DNA of 56,113 bases, from the NCBI GenBank assembly GCA_020628865.1, contig JAHDEJ010000035.1, positions 1 to 56,113 on the forward strand, written 5' to 3'. Source of the stretch: Acidimicrobiales bacterium (GTDB lineage: Bacteria; Actinomycetota; Acidimicrobiia; Acidimicrobiales; SHLQ01). Of this stretch, positions 32,930 to 42,127 are shown one piece after another; positions within the stretch are counted from its first letter, which is position 1; the number at the start of each line of letters is the position of its first letter. The notes beneath the pieces were generated by a model, which was not told where the DNA came from, searched no databases, and was given only the letters and a program-made list of their open reading frames with translations. A program made the position numbers and the translations under genes.

Positions 32930-34071
32930 GCGTGGGACCGTCCGTAGGGAATGCTCGCAGACACGAGGAAGCCTCCGTCTTCCGTCGGACCAGCTTCCAA
33001 CAGCCCACCGACGGACTCCGACCGTTCCTTCATCCCGACGATGCCGACCCCGGTGGAGTCCAGGACTGGAGCGGCCCCGCGACCGGCCTCGTTCCGAATC
33101 GAAACCTGCACGCCTTCCACCCCGTGGCCGAGGGTCAGCATCGCGTCCACCGGGCCGGCATGGCGGGCTACGTTCATCGTTGCTTCCTGGATGATTCGAT
33201 GGACGGCGACGATGACCGCGTCTCTTGTTCCGCCGGGAAACGCTCCCTCCTGTTGGATTCGGACTCGTACTCCCGCTCGCTCGGCACCGGCGACGACATC
33301 GCTGAGGTCGTTCGGGTCCGCCGGAGTGGGGCGGACGTCGGCGGTGTCGGTTGAGCGCAGCGCACCGACCATCGAACGAAGTTCGGCAAGCGACGAACGG
33401 CCCGTCTCGTTGATCACCTCCAACGCCTCCTTGGCCTGATTCGTGTCCCGGTCGACCAGCCGGGCGGCGACCCCCGATTGGATCGCGATGGTCGACAGGC
33501 CATGGGCCACGACGTCGTGCAGATCCCGGGCGATGCGGAGCCGTTCCGCCTGCACACGCGCCTCGGCCTCCGCCTCGATCAGATCTCGAACTCGATCTTC
33601 GCGAGTCCGAACGGCATCACCGATGGCGATCGGTAGGAACGATTGGGCGCCCTCCTCGAGGAGTTCGACCAGATAGGGGTCATCGCCGAAGCCGGCGTTG
33701 ATCAACGCCATGGCTGTCGCACCGCCGCATGCCGTGAGCACACCGGCTCGCCGATCCCCATGGCGCGCCACGGTGTACAGCGCGACTGCGGTGATCGGCA
33801 GCATTGCAAGCCCGGAACCGGTCGACCAGTTGACGAAGAGCCGACCGGCAATCGCCACGACCATCACCAGAACCGGGTGCGATCGCCGCAGGGTCAGCGT
33901 GAAGACGCCGAGCCCGACAACGAGCAGCGCGAGCGGGCCGACGGTCATGTCGCCCTCGAGCACTTCGGCGGCCAGCGCGATGAGTACGAGGACGACGAGC
34001 ACCGTGTTGCCCAGCAACGCCGGCCGAGCACGTCCCAGCTGCACTGCCCTCTCGGCGACCTGTTCCAACAT
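32926..34071 (-). CDS. Sensor histidine kinase, HisKA_3 type, membrane-bound
   Basis: A 381-residue kinase with five or six hydrophobic N-terminal segments (about 20-35, 45-60, 66-80, 88-102, 110-125, 140-155). A HisKA_3 phospho-acceptor follows at His185 in RIARDLHDVVAHG, then a short HATPase_c domain (GVGIVGMKERSESVGG near the end). It resembles kinases of the DesK/NarX-like actinobacterial type with no large extracellular sensor, so it probably senses a membrane condition. The ATG at 34071 is preceded by TGGAGA; a longer frame to 34164 has no such site. Confidence 0.9.
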   Translation of the reverse strand: MLEQVAERAVQLGRARPALLGNTVLVVLVLIALAAEVLEGDMTVGPLALLVVGLGVFTLTLRRSHPVLVMVVAIAGRLFVNWSTGSGLAMLPITAVALYTVARHGDRRAGVLTACGGATAMALINAGFGDDPYLVELLEEGAQSFLPIAIGDAVRTREDRVRDLIEAEAEARVQAERLRIARDLHDVVAHGLSTIAIQSGVAARLVDRDTNQAKEALEVINETGRSSLAELRSMVGALRSTDTADVRPTPADPNDLSDVVAGAERAGVRVRIQQEGAFPGGTRDAVIVAVHRIIQEATMNVARHAGPVDAMLTLGHGVEGVQVSIRNEAGRGAAPVLDSTGVGIVGMKERSESVGGLLEAGPTEDGGFLVSASIPYGRSHA

Positions 34072-34201
34072 GACGTCTCCAGTGTTGCTGGCCGACGGAC
34101 AGCGGACGTACTCCCGGAGATGTATTTGAAGACTCCCATGGGCGGACGACCGGTCTGCACGCACCCGTCAGGCTCAAGCCCATGAACAAACGAGCACTGA
34201 C

Positions 34202-34891
34202 ATGACCGCCACCCTCGACCGACCGACCACGGAACCAGCGCCGTCTCGAAGAGGGTTTCTCCGCGCTGTTCGCACCTGGCTCAGGCAGCCACGATGGAGG
34301 CGATTCACGGCTGCCCAGCTCGCCGTCCTCGGAGCGGCGACCGTCGCTCCGGTGATGATCGTCGGACTGCTGGTTGCCGGGACCACCGGGCTGATGTCCA
34401 TCGAGGCGATGATCGAACTGGCGCTAGCTGCGGGTGAGGAGCCGGGCATGTTCGTCTTCGCCGCGATGTTTCTCGCCTCGCCGGTCCAGTGGCTCACCGG
34501 CCGCACGCAGGTCCGGGTCCGGAAGTACCTCGGAATCGTGTTCTTTCTCCTGGCGCTGAGCAACGGCGCCATGTTCGTGATCGAGACCGGTGTCGGCGCT
34601 GCCTTCAGCGCACCGTTCCTCGTTGCCGGCAGCCTCGCGCTGTTGCTGTCCGTACCACTGTTCCTCACGAGCAGTCGCTGGTCACAGCGGGCCCTGGGAC
34701 TCAGACGATGGCGGCTGCTGCACAAGGCCACCTACGTGATTGCCGTGGCCTTGCTTGTGCACGTCGTGTTGATCGACGGGCCTGGAATCGCGGGCATCGT
34801 CATCCTCGCCGGCTTTCTGGCCCGAGTCTCGCCGGTACGCCGATGGCTCGAACGGCTCGGGAAGCCGACTGCAGTCCCTGCGGCCGTGTGA
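34202..34891 (+). CDS. Ferric-reductase-like (MsrQ/YedZ-type) membrane protein
   Basis: A 229-residue protein with about six hydrophobic spans. The segment LGLRRWRLLHKATYVIAVALLVHVVLI keeps His174 and His187, matching the second heme-ligand helix of MsrQ-type ferric-reductase-like domains. The first helix, where MsrQ has a His after RKYLGI, reads Asn121 instead (LALSNGAMF), so full heme binding is doubtful. It may be a quinone- or heme-dependent electron carrier or a degenerate member. It is divergent from the two-component system across a 130-bp gap and is the obvious target of that system. Confidence 0.55.
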   Translation: MTATLDRPTTEPAPSRRGFLRAVRTWLRQPRWRRFTAAQLAVLGAATVAPVMIVGLLVAGTTGLMSIEAMIELALAAGEEPGMFVFAAMFLASPVQWLTGRTQVRVRKYLGIVFFLLALSNGAMFVIETGVGAAFSAPFLVAGSLALLLSVPLFLTSSRWSQRALGLRRWRLLHKATYVIAVALLVHVVLIDGPGIAGIVILAGFLARVSPVRRWLERLGKPTAVPAAV

Positions 34892-35917
34892 TCAGCCGAG
34901 ATGGGTCGAGAACGCGGTGACGAGCGCATCGGCATCGGCTGGGCCGACGTCGAGGTGCGTCACGATGCGGAACCGGCGCTCGCCGAATGCGCCGATGTCG
35001 ATGCCGTCGTCCGCGCATCGGGCGACCAACTCGGCCGCAGGCAGGGTGTTCGCAGCAAGGTCGCCGATGATGATGTTCGTGTCCACCGGCATGAGGGATT
35101 CCACGCCGGCGAGGACGCCGATTCGCTCAGCGATTGACGTGGCCAGGGCGTGGTCGTCGGCCAGCCGGTCGACGTGGTGATCGAGGGCGTGGAGACACAT
35201 GGAGGCGATGATGCCGGACTGCCGCATGGCTCCGCCGATCTGTTGTTTGATGCGCCACGCACGATCAATGAACTCGGCCGAGCCCGCCAAGGCGGCGCCG
35301 ACAGGCGCTCCGAGGCCCTTTGTGAAGTCGAGCCAGACCGAGTCGTAACCCTTGGCCATCTCGGCCGCCGACACACCCGACTGCACCACGGCATTGAGCA
35401 GCCGGGCGCCGTCCATGTGCGTGGCCAGGCCGGCGTTCTTGGCCACTGCGGCGACGGCGTCGAGCTGCTCGACCGGCCAAACCGCTCCCCCGGCCATGTT
35501 GGCCGTCTGCTCGACGCACACCAGACGACTTCGGGGCGCGTAACGGGACGGCGTTCGAATGGCGGCCGCAACCTGTTCCGGGCGAAGTGTGCCGCCTTCG
35601 CCGTCGAGCGCATGGATCATGGCTCCAGCAAAGGACGCCGGGGCTCCCCCTTCGAAGGCAACGATGTGCGAGGACCGCTCGCAGATCAGCTCGTCGCCGG
35701 GATCGATGTGCACCCGAAGCGCAATTTCGTTGCACATGGTGCCGGACGGAAGGAAGACCGCGGATTCCTTGCCGAGCAGTTCGGCGACACGTCGGCAGAG
35801 GGCCTCGGTGGTCGGGTCTTCGCCCTTCTGCTCGTCGCCCACGACGGCGTCGAGCACTGCGTGGCGCATCTCCGCCGTCGGCTTTGTCTTCGTGTCGGAG
35901 TAGAAGTCGCTTCGCAT
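34892..35917 (-). CDS. ltaE: Low-specificity threonine aldolase (beta-eliminating lyase family)
   Basis: A 341-residue fold-type I PLP enzyme. The N-terminus DFYSDTKTKPTAEMRHA is the family's usual opening. It continues with the SGTMCNEIAL loop, HMDGARLLNA near residue 165 (PLP ring Asp) and the Schiff-base Lys in LDFTKGLGAPVG near 200. The enzyme cleaves threonine or allo-threonine to glycine and acetaldehyde and supplies glycine. It is adjacent tail-to-tail with the ferric-reductase-like gene (no gap). Confidence 0.88.
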   Translation of the reverse strand: MRSDFYSDTKTKPTAEMRHAVLDAVVGDEQKGEDPTTEALCRRVAELLGKESAVFLPSGTMCNEIALRVHIDPGDELICERSSHIVAFEGGAPASFAGAMIHALDGEGGTLRPEQVAAAIRTPSRYAPRSRLVCVEQTANMAGGAVWPVEQLDAVAAVAKNAGLATHMDGARLLNAVVQSGVSAAEMAKGYDSVWLDFTKGLGAPVGAALAGSAEFIDRAWRIKQQIGGAMRQSGIIASMCLHALDHHVDRLADDHALATSIAERIGVLAGVESLMPVDTNIIIGDLAANTLPAAELVARCADDGIDIGAFGERRFRIVTHLDVGPADADALVTAFSTHLG

Positions 35918-35982
35918 GGCACCCGATCTCGTTCGATTGCCGACAGTCTCTCACGACATCGACGGGCCATCGTTCTCCAGCG

Positions 35983-36882
35983 TCAGGTCGCGAGGGAGCT
36001 CCATCGGGCGCAGACACCGGCAGACAGCGAGCGTCCGGCGGGGGCGTCGAGTGCGAGCGGGCGACTGGTCGTGCGGCCACCCCTGGCCGCACCGAGGACA
36101 CTCGTGATCGCATTCTTGGCATCGGAGGCGTCGAAGCCCGGGGCGTGACAGCTGAAGACCAGGAAACGTGACCGGTCCTCGGTGGGTTCAAGCAGCTCGC
36201 TGCAGGCCGCCAGCAGCTCCCAGAGCGAGTCCCGGAACTTGAATGGACGGCCTTTCGGGCCGTGTCCGTAGGTCGGCGGATCGGCGATGATGCCGTCGTA
36301 GCGGTTGCCGCGGCGACACTCGCGGGCCACGAACTTCATGGCGTCCTCCACGAGCCAGCGAACCGGAGCGTCGGCCATCGCTGATGCGTCAGCGTTTCGC
36401 TTCGCCCACGAAACGGTTGGGCCCGATGAGTCAACATGGGTCACTTCGGCCCCTGCGGCGGCAGCGGCCAGCGTCGCCCCTCCCGTGTACGCGAACAGGT
36501 TCAGCACGCGAGGGACACGGTCCTGCATCGTGCTGCGTTGCGTTTCGACCTGCTCAGCGATCCAATCCCAGTTCCGGGCCTGCTCGGGGAAGATCCCGAC
36601 GTTTCCCGATGCGCTCCGTTGCAGCAGGAGCTGCGTCTGCTCGTGGCGCACCGACCACGCGTCGGCCTGGTCGCTGGTGGCCGGCTCCGCCATGTCGATC
36701 CACTGGCCCGATCCGCCCTTGGCAAGGTCGAATCGAGCGGTGGCCGCATGCCAAATCTCGGGATCGGCCGGAGAAACTCGCTCCGCCGCTGGGCTCGGCC
36801 GGTCCAGCACCTGATCACCGAATCGCTCCAGCTTTCGTCCCGATCCGAAGTCGAGCAGTTCGTACTGGTCTGGCGCGAACAC
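35983..36882 (-). CDS. RlmI/YccW-like class I SAM-dependent methyltransferase
   Basis: A 299-residue methyltransferase lacking the N-terminal PUA domain of RlmI. SAM motif I is VLNLFAYTGGATLAAAAAG near residues 125-143. The catalytic NPP-like motif is ADPPTYGHGPKGR near 200-212, as in RNA cytosine or base methylases of this group. The start is a GTG at 36882 that begins MFAPDQYELLDFGSG; an alternative start is possible because no ribosome site is clear. It is on the same strand as the PhyH gene ending 18 bp upstream. RNA modification is the likely role (inference). Confidence 0.78.
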   Translation of the reverse strand: MFAPDQYELLDFGSGRKLERFGDQVLDRPSPAAERVSPADPEIWHAATARFDLAKGGSGQWIDMAEPATSDQADAWSVRHEQTQLLLQRSASGNVGIFPEQARNWDWIAEQVETQRSTMQDRVPRVLNLFAYTGGATLAAAAAGAEVTHVDSSGPTVSWAKRNADASAMADAPVRWLVEDAMKFVARECRRGNRYDGIIADPPTYGHGPKGRPFKFRDSLWELLAACSELLEPTEDRSRFLVFSCHAPGFDASDAKNAITSVLGAARGGRTTSRPLALDAPAGRSLSAGVCARWSSLAT

Positions 36883-36900
36883 GATGAAGGATGCGTACGG

Positions 36901-37782
36901 CTAGGTGGCCGACGCGTCGGCCTTCGCCTGCTGCGCGAAGAACGACGCCTCCTTCGGCACCTCAGGAAACTCCATCTCGTAGCTGCTGCAACGCACCCGG
37001 TTCGTACGCTCGCCCCGAACCACTTCGCCCTCGTGAACGCTGGGCAGATGGTTGACCTGCAGTGGCTTGGCGTCTTCGGCGCGGTACTCGGCGATGAAGA
37101 GCGTCCGCGGATGGTCGGACCGATTCGGAGCCGAACCATGAAGGAGTCGCGTGTGCATGAGACACGCCGAGCCCGCCGGGCCGTGCACCGGGATTGCATC
37201 GCCCACGTGGGCGGCTTCGACCTCGGGGGCGACCGCTCCCGTGTAGATGCCGTCATGCCAGTGATCCCAGAGTTCGTTGCGATGGGTACCCGGCACGACG
37301 TTGAGCGGACCGTTCTCCAGCGTCACATCATCCAGGAAGAACAGGCAGGCAATCAGGTCTTCGTTGGTGTGCGGCTGGAACATGAAGTCCTGGTGGTACT
37401 TGATCTCGGTCGAGGCGCCGGGCTGCTTGGCGTTGATCTTCGAATTGTTGAACTCGACATTGGGCCCGATGAGCTGGGCCACGGCGTCCAACGCTCGATT
37501 GTCCCGCATGGCCCCCAGATAGGCGTCGGACACCTCGACCGGCGACGCCACGCGTCGAAGCCGTGGTGCGTCTTCGCTGTGTTCGGGCGCGAGGTCGAAG
37601 CGGGGACGATGAGCGAGCGTGTCGCCGTAGGGCGCAGTGTGAGCCCGGCTCTCTTCGGTCCACGCGTCGAAGTCGGCGATCAGCTCCGCCAGCTGATCGT
37701 CGGTCAATGCGTTCTCAACGAAGAAGTAGCCGTTCGTCCAGTACGAATCCACCTGGTGCGGTGTGAGGGGCCCCGAAGTCAT
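36901..37782 (-). CDS. Phytanoyl-CoA dioxygenase (PhyH) family oxygenase
   Basis: A 293-residue Fe(II)/2-oxoglutarate oxygenase. The metal triad is His130-x-Asp132 in EIKYHQDF plus the distal His in LLHGSAPNRSDHPR near residue 215, with the conserved Arg after it for 2-oxoglutarate. It is shorter than the homologue at 3971-5149 and fits the canonical PhyH size. The substrate is unknown; many actinobacterial members act on small amines or acyl compounds. It starts at the ATG at 37782, 119 bp from the divergent response regulator gene; the heptamer repeat sits in that gap. Confidence 0.87.
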   Translation of the reverse strand: MTSGPLTPHQVDSYWTNGYFFVENALTDDQLAELIADFDAWTEESRAHTAPYGDTLAHRPRFDLAPEHSEDAPRLRRVASPVEVSDAYLGAMRDNRALDAVAQLIGPNVEFNNSKINAKQPGASTEIKYHQDFMFQPHTNEDLIACLFFLDDVTLENGPLNVVPGTHRNELWDHWHDGIYTGAVAPEVEAAHVGDAIPVHGPAGSACLMHTRLLHGSAPNRSDHPRTLFIAEYRAEDAKPLQVNHLPSVHEGEVVRGERTNRVRCSSYEMEFPEVPKEASFFAQQAKADASAT

Positions 37783-37832
37783 GGGGCGATGGTACGCCCA
37801 TCTCGGGCCCGGATCGACCCTGGGCGGACCGT

Positions 37833-37861
37833 TCTCGGCAAACTCACAGCTTCGGCTGCTC
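37833..37861 (+). promoter_or_regulatory. Candidate response-regulator operator upstream of the OmpR-type gene
   Basis: Heptamers at 11-bp spacing: TCTCGGC (37833-37839) and TCACAGC (37844-37850), each followed by four other bases, then a weaker GCTGCTC (37855-37861). The first two nearly match the pair upstream of the multicopper oxidase. This suggests autoregulation of the two-component genes. Confidence 0.6.
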
Positions 37862-37901
37862 TACTGGGGGCGATGACCATGCAAGAACCGGGGAACCGCA
37901 G

Positions 37902-38585
37902 ATGACCGCCGGACGTCTCCTCGTCGTCGATGACGAGGACAACCTTCGCTCCATGCTCGCAGCGGCACTCGCGCACAACGGATTCGAGGTCGAGACAGCG
38001 TCGGATGGGAACGAAGCGCTCGCCTCACTGTCAGAGCACAACTCCGACCTCGTCGTGCTCGACGTGATGATGCCGGGAATCGACGGTTTCGAGGTCTGCC
38101 GACGCATGCGAGCGAACGCTGACACCACGCCAGTGCTGTTCCTCACCGCCCGAGGTGACACGTCCGACAAGGTTCGCGGCCTCAAGCTGGGCGGCGACGA
38201 CTACCTCGAGAAGCCGTTCAGCCTCGAGGAGCTGACGGCTCGCATCGAAGCCATACTGCGCCGGACCGACGCAGCTGATGCCGCTCCAGCGCTGATGCTG
38301 GGCGACCTCACGCTGGACGAGGATGCGCATCAGGTTGTGAAGGCTGGCGAGCACGTGCATCTCTCCCCGACCGAGTTCCGTCTGCTCCGCTACCTGCTCC
38401 TCAATCAGCGGCGCGTCGTTTCCAAGGCCCAGATCCTCGATGCCGTCTGGGGCTACGACTTCGAGGGTGACGAAGGTGTGGTGGAGACCTACGTCGGCTA
38501 CCTGCGGCGGAAGGTGGACACCTCGGAGCCCCGACTCATCCACACCGTCCGCGGCGCCGGGTACGCAATGCGTTTGCAGCCGTGA
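37902..38585 (+). CDS. OmpR/PhoB-type response regulator
   Basis: A 227-residue regulator. The receiver has acidic residues Asp10-Asp11, phospho-acceptor Asp54 in VVLDVMMPG and the switch Thr/Lys in LFLTARG and LEKPFS. A winged-helix Trans_reg_C domain (LSPTEFRLLRYLLLNQRRVVSKAQILDAVWGYDF, about 150-183, ending YVGYLRRKVD...RGAGYAMRL) follows. It starts with the ATG at 37902 and its stop overlaps the kinase GTG. OmpR-type regulators bind tandem direct repeats at about 11-bp phase. Such repeats lie upstream of this gene, of the multicopper oxidase and of the YHYH lipoprotein, so these are its likely targets. Confidence 0.94.
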   Translation: MTAGRLLVVDDEDNLRSMLAAALAHNGFEVETASDGNEALASLSEHNSDLVVLDVMMPGIDGFEVCRRMRANADTTPVLFLTARGDTSDKVRGLKLGGDDYLEKPFSLEELTARIEAILRRTDAADAAPALMLGDLTLDEDAHQVVKAGEHVHLSPTEFRLLRYLLLNQRRVVSKAQILDAVWGYDFEGDEGVVETYVGYLRRKVDTSEPRLIHTVRGAGYAMRLQP

Positions 38586-39970
38586 ACCTCAGCCTGCGGT
38601 CCCGCCTGCTTCTCGCCGTTCTGGTGATCGCCGTGGTGCAGGTCGTCGCTGCCCTGGCCGTCATCTCCATCACCGGCGACCAGATCCTCGACCAGGTCGA
38701 TGATCGACTTGCAGACGCAGCCGAGGTTGCGGAGGGAACCGGCCGGCAACCGCTGCCGGAGCTCGACGACCTCTATCAGGGCGTGCTCCTGGCCGATTCC
38801 CGCCTCGTCACGTTGAACGAGGTGATCGACCGGGGCAACGCCGCTCGCCCACCGGTCCTCACGGGCGTGGAGAGCGATGCGTTGGGTTCTGGGCCGTTCA
38901 CCGTCGAGGCGGGGCGAAGCGAGGACGAGTATCGGGTGCGGTTGGTGCCGACGGGCGACGGAGCAACGTTCGTCGTGGCAGGGCTCCTCGACGGCTACGA
39001 GTGGACGATCAACCGACTCATTCGGGCCATTGCGATTGCGACCGCAGTGGTGGGGTTGGTCCTTGCCGCCGTGTCCTGGTGGGTGTGGCGGCTGGGAATT
39101 GCCCCCATCAAGCGGATGACGTCCACCGCAGAGGCCATCGCCGCGGGCGACTTGTCGGAGCGCGTCGACACACCCCGCGGCACGGAGGCCGGCCAGCTTG
39201 CCGACGCACTCAACACGATGATGGGGCACATCGAGTCGTCCTTCGCCGAACGCGAAGCCGCCGAGGCTCGTCTTCGCCGGTTCGTGGCAGACGCGTCCCA
39301 TGAGCTGCGTACGCCCGTCGCGACGATCCGTGGCTATGCCGAGCTGTACGAGGCCGGGGGCCTCGCCGACTCCGAAGCGTTGGACGATGCGATGCATCGC
39401 ACACTGCAGGAAAGCGAGCGTATGTCCCGCCTGATCGCCGATCTCCTGCATCTGGCGAAGCTGGACCGTGAACCGGCGATGGAGGCCCGGCAGGTGGACC
39501 TTGCGGCGATTGCCAGTGAGGTCGTGGCGGATGTGTCGGTCACGCATCCGACCCGCATCATCGGCCTCGCGGCTCCACCTGAATCGGCGATGGTGCTCGG
39601 CGATCCGGACCTCCTGCGCCGGGCGCTTCTCAACCTGGTGGACAACGCTGTGCTCCACACCGACGGCGACAGCACGGCGACCGTCACGATCGTCGAAGAG
39701 GCCGCGTCCGTCACCATCCAGGTGGCCGACACCGGGGGCGGAATGGATGCCGAGGTTGCCGCGCGAGCAACCGAACGGTTCTTCCGAGCCGACCCCTCGC
39801 GGAGCGGTCATCAGGGAGGGAGCGGTCTGGGCCTCGCCATCGTCGAAAGCATCGTTGAGACACACCGCGGCGACTTGTGCATCGAGAGCGCCGAAGGAGG
39901 CGGGACGATGGTCACGATTCGGTTCCCTGCGAGCGCTCTCGGTGGTGACTCTCAGCCAACTCACGGCTGA
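38582..39970 (+). CDS. Sensor histidine kinase with HAMP domain
   Basis: A 462-residue kinase. There are two membrane spans (about 9-30 and 148-169) enclosing a roughly 115-residue extracytoplasmic sensor. A HAMP linker (about 170-222), HisKA with His240 in FVADASHELRTP and a HATPase_c domain with N, G1 and G2 boxes (NLVDNAVLH, DTGGGMD, GGSGLGLAIV) follow. The GTG start shares bases with the response regulator stop (GTGA), so the pair is made together. The sensor domain has no recognised fold; metal or envelope stress is inferred from the target genes. Confidence 0.93.
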   Translation: MNLSLRSRLLLAVLVIAVVQVVAALAVISITGDQILDQVDDRLADAAEVAEGTGRQPLPELDDLYQGVLLADSRLVTLNEVIDRGNAARPPVLTGVESDALGSGPFTVEAGRSEDEYRVRLVPTGDGATFVVAGLLDGYEWTINRLIRAIAIATAVVGLVLAAVSWWVWRLGIAPIKRMTSTAEAIAAGDLSERVDTPRGTEAGQLADALNTMMGHIESSFAEREAAEARLRRFVADASHELRTPVATIRGYAELYEAGGLADSEALDDAMHRTLQESERMSRLIADLLHLAKLDREPAMEARQVDLAAIASEVVADVSVTHPTRIIGLAAPPESAMVLGDPDLLRRALLNLVDNAVLHTDGDSTATVTIVEEAASVTIQVADTGGGMDAEVAARATERFFRADPSRSGHQGGSGLGLAIVESIVETHRGDLCIESAEGGGTMVTIRFPASALGGDSQPTHG

Positions 39971-39989
39971 CTCTGGGCTGGCTCTGAGG
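39950..39989 (+). promoter_or_regulatory. Four 11-bp-phased heptamers upstream of the multicopper oxidase
   Basis: TCTCAGC at 39950, TCACGGC at 39961, TCTGGGC at 39972 and TCTGAGG at 39983 each begin exactly 11 bp apart, with four-base spacers. The array overlaps the kinase stop codon. It ends 22 bp before the oxidase GTG, with a plausible -10 (CATACT, 39999-40004) in between, so the message may be leaderless. Confidence 0.72.
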
Positions 39990-40010
39990 TCCGCTCGCCA
40001 TACTCGGACC

Positions 40011-41453
40011 GTGCAACCCAAGACATCCCTCAGACGCATCCGTTGCCGTCGAGCAACGACCGCACTACTCGCTGCGTTCCTCCTCGCCAGTTGTGGCGAT
40101 GGCGGCGGGGGCTTTCAGGCGGACGACGTCCAAGTGAACGCGCTCGACGCTGCCACTGCCGGCACGAACGAGCTCATGATTCCCGATCTCCTCGAACCGA
40201 CGATGGTCGATGGAGTGGCTCGGTACGACCTCTCGATCGCCCCATCGAGTCACGACTTCGGTACCGGCGTCGATGCGGAGACCATCTCGTACAACGACCA
40301 GTCGATCCTCGGTCCGACGCTGCGATGGACGAGCGGTGCTGCCCTGGAGCTGCATGTCACGAACGGCCTCGAGGACGGGACAACCGCGCACTGGCACGGC
40401 GCAGACGTGCCAGCGGAGGACGATGGTGGCCCGCACAGTCTGATCGGCCCGGGTGAAACGTGGACCGCCGACTTCGACGTGATCCAGCCCGCAGCGACGC
40501 TCTGGTATCACCCCCATCTCATGGGAACATCAGCCGAACAGGTCTTCGCCGGAGCTGCCGGGATGATCATCGTTGACGACGACAACCCCAACGCAGCGAC
40601 CATCCCCCAGACCTACGGTGTCGACGACATCCCGGTCATCCTCCAGGACCGGGAGTTCACGGCCGACGGGCAACTGAGCTTCGAGATCGACAACGACGAT
40701 GACGGCGACCTGAACCCGGACCTCACCGTCAACGGCACGCTCGATCCGTACACCACCGTGCCGGCCGGCCCCGTCCGCCTGCGGTTGCTCAACGGCAGCC
40801 AGGCACGCATCTATGAACTGCAGGTGAGCAACGGCTCGATGGTGAAGATCGCATCCGATGGTGGCTACCTCCCGGCTCCAGCGTCCATCGACACGCTCGT
40901 GATGGGCCCCGGCGATCGGGCGGAGATCATCGTCGACACCAGCGCCGGGGAGGTCATGTTGGTCGACGCCAACTTCGGTCGCGTTCTCGAGCTGCGCCCC
41001 GACCCCAACCTTCCCGCTGCGGAACATCCGCCATCAACGCTCGCCGCGATCGACATGATCAGTCCGGATGAGGTGGACGGCGAGCGAACGTTCGTGATGG
41101 ACGAAGTCGGTGACGGTTGGGGCATCAACGGCCAGCGGATGGACATGGCTCGCATCGATCAGACGATCGCCTTCAACGACACGGAGTACTGGACCGTCAC
41201 CGTCGAAGACGGCATCCACACGTTCCATGTTCACCAGACCCAATTCCAGATCGTCTCGATCAACGGGGAGCCCCCGCCTCCCGAGGACGCCGGCTGGGAA
41301 GACACCGTTCTGGTCACGGAGGACCGGGAGGTGGTGATCGCGGCCCGATTCAACAGCTACCCGAACCCGAACATCCCCTACATGTTCCACTGCCACCTTC
41401 TCGACCACGAGGACCTGGGGATGATGGGCCAGTTCCAGGTGATCGAAGGCTGA
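40011..41453 (+). CDS. Multicopper oxidase lipoprotein
   Basis: A 480-residue exported oxidase. The N-terminus is a lipoprotein signal with a lipobox LASC (Cys28). All copper motifs are present: HWHG (127-130), HPH (167-169), HTFHVH (403-408) and HCHLLDHEDLGM (His460, Cys461, His462, His466, axial Met471). Family members such as CueO oxidise Cu(I), Fe(II), Mn(II) or phenols with O2. Here it would be anchored outside the membrane. The GTG start at 40011 sits directly after a likely -10, with no ribosome site. It follows the two-component genes, and the repeats point to control by that system. Confidence 0.9.
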   Translation: MQPKTSLRRIRCRRATTALLAAFLLASCGDGGGGFQADDVQVNALDAATAGTNELMIPDLLEPTMVDGVARYDLSIAPSSHDFGTGVDAETISYNDQSILGPTLRWTSGAALELHVTNGLEDGTTAHWHGADVPAEDDGGPHSLIGPGETWTADFDVIQPAATLWYHPHLMGTSAEQVFAGAAGMIIVDDDNPNAATIPQTYGVDDIPVILQDREFTADGQLSFEIDNDDDGDLNPDLTVNGTLDPYTTVPAGPVRLRLLNGSQARIYELQVSNGSMVKIASDGGYLPAPASIDTLVMGPGDRAEIIVDTSAGEVMLVDANFGRVLELRPDPNLPAAEHPPSTLAAIDMISPDEVDGERTFVMDEVGDGWGINGQRMDMARIDQTIAFNDTEYWTVTVEDGIHTFHVHQTQFQIVSINGEPPPPEDAGWEDTVLVTEDREVVIAARFNSYPNPNIPYMFHCHLLDHEDLGMMGQFQVIEG

Positions 41454-41463
41454 CCGCAGCGGC

Positions 41464-41637
41464 CTATGCGACCGCGTCGTCTCCCACGGAGCGGGTGGTG
41501 CCCGATGCGTGCGCCATCGTGGTGGCGATCATCGCCAGAACTGATGGCACGAACTGCGGCAGACCGCTGGCGATTTCGATCGTGACGGCTGCGGCGATGC
41601 CGGCCACGGCGACGAAGGCAAGGAAGCACATGGCCAC
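41464..41637 (-). CDS. Possible small membrane protein (about 57 residues)
   Basis: A short frame converging on the multicopper oxidase. From the GTG at 41637 (or the ATG at 41631) it codes for about 57 residues, with a strongly hydrophobic stretch (CFLAFVAVAGIAAAVTIEIA), then a second moderately hydrophobic one and a short acidic tail. GGAGA lies 4 bases before the GTG. It could be a genuine small membrane protein or chance coding. No family is recognised. Confidence 0.4.
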   Translation of the reverse strand: MAMCFLAFVAVAGIAAAVTIEIASGLPQFVPSVLAMIATTMAHASGTTRSVGDDAVA

Positions 41638-41736
41638 ACGAAATCTCCACTGTGGATCAGTGATGAGCAGGGACCAGATGGCTCGGCCAATGCTCTTCCT
41701 CGTGCCGTACCCCCTTCCGGGTGCAAGGATGGCGGC

Positions 41737-42111
41737 ATGCACAACCGTCTGACCCACTTCGCAATCAACGCGGACGATGTGGAGGAAACGCAGAGGTTCT
41801 ACGCGTCCGTGTTCGACTGGCAGTTCCGCGCGTACGGGCCGCCCGGATTCGTCCAGATCCTCGACGAGAACGGCACCGAGCCGGTCGGATCGATCCAGCA
41901 ACGACGGGACCTTCTGGACGACGCGCCGACGCGTGGCTTCGAGTGCACGTTCGGTGTTGACGACGTCGAGTCCGTTCGGCGCGACGTGCTCGAGGCCGGC
42001 GGTCGAATCCTGATGGAAATCACCGAGATCCCTCAGGTCGGTCGACTCCTCGCCTTTGCCGATCCTGGCGGCAACCCCGTGCTCGCGATGCAGTACGACC
42101 GAACCGAATGA
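41737..42111 (+). CDS. VOC superfamily (glyoxalase/bleomycin-resistance-like) protein
   Basis: A 124-residue single-domain VOC protein with the usual two beta-alpha-beta3 halves. It begins with NRLTHFAINADDVEETQRFYASVFDWQF, and the second half starts VDDVESVRRDVLEAGG and ends FADPGGNPVLAMQ. The metal site of glyoxalases is His near the start and Glu near the end; here only the His in LTHFAI is evident. Enzymatic activity is therefore unknown. It stands alone and is followed by a minus-strand ASCH gene in convergent orientation. Confidence 0.85.
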   Translation: MHNRLTHFAINADDVEETQRFYASVFDWQFRAYGPPGFVQILDENGTEPVGSIQQRRDLLDDAPTRGFECTFGVDDVESVRRDVLEAGGRILMEITEIPQVGRLLAFADPGGNPVLAMQYDRTE

Positions 42112-42127
42112 GCCAGACCGAGCGGAC

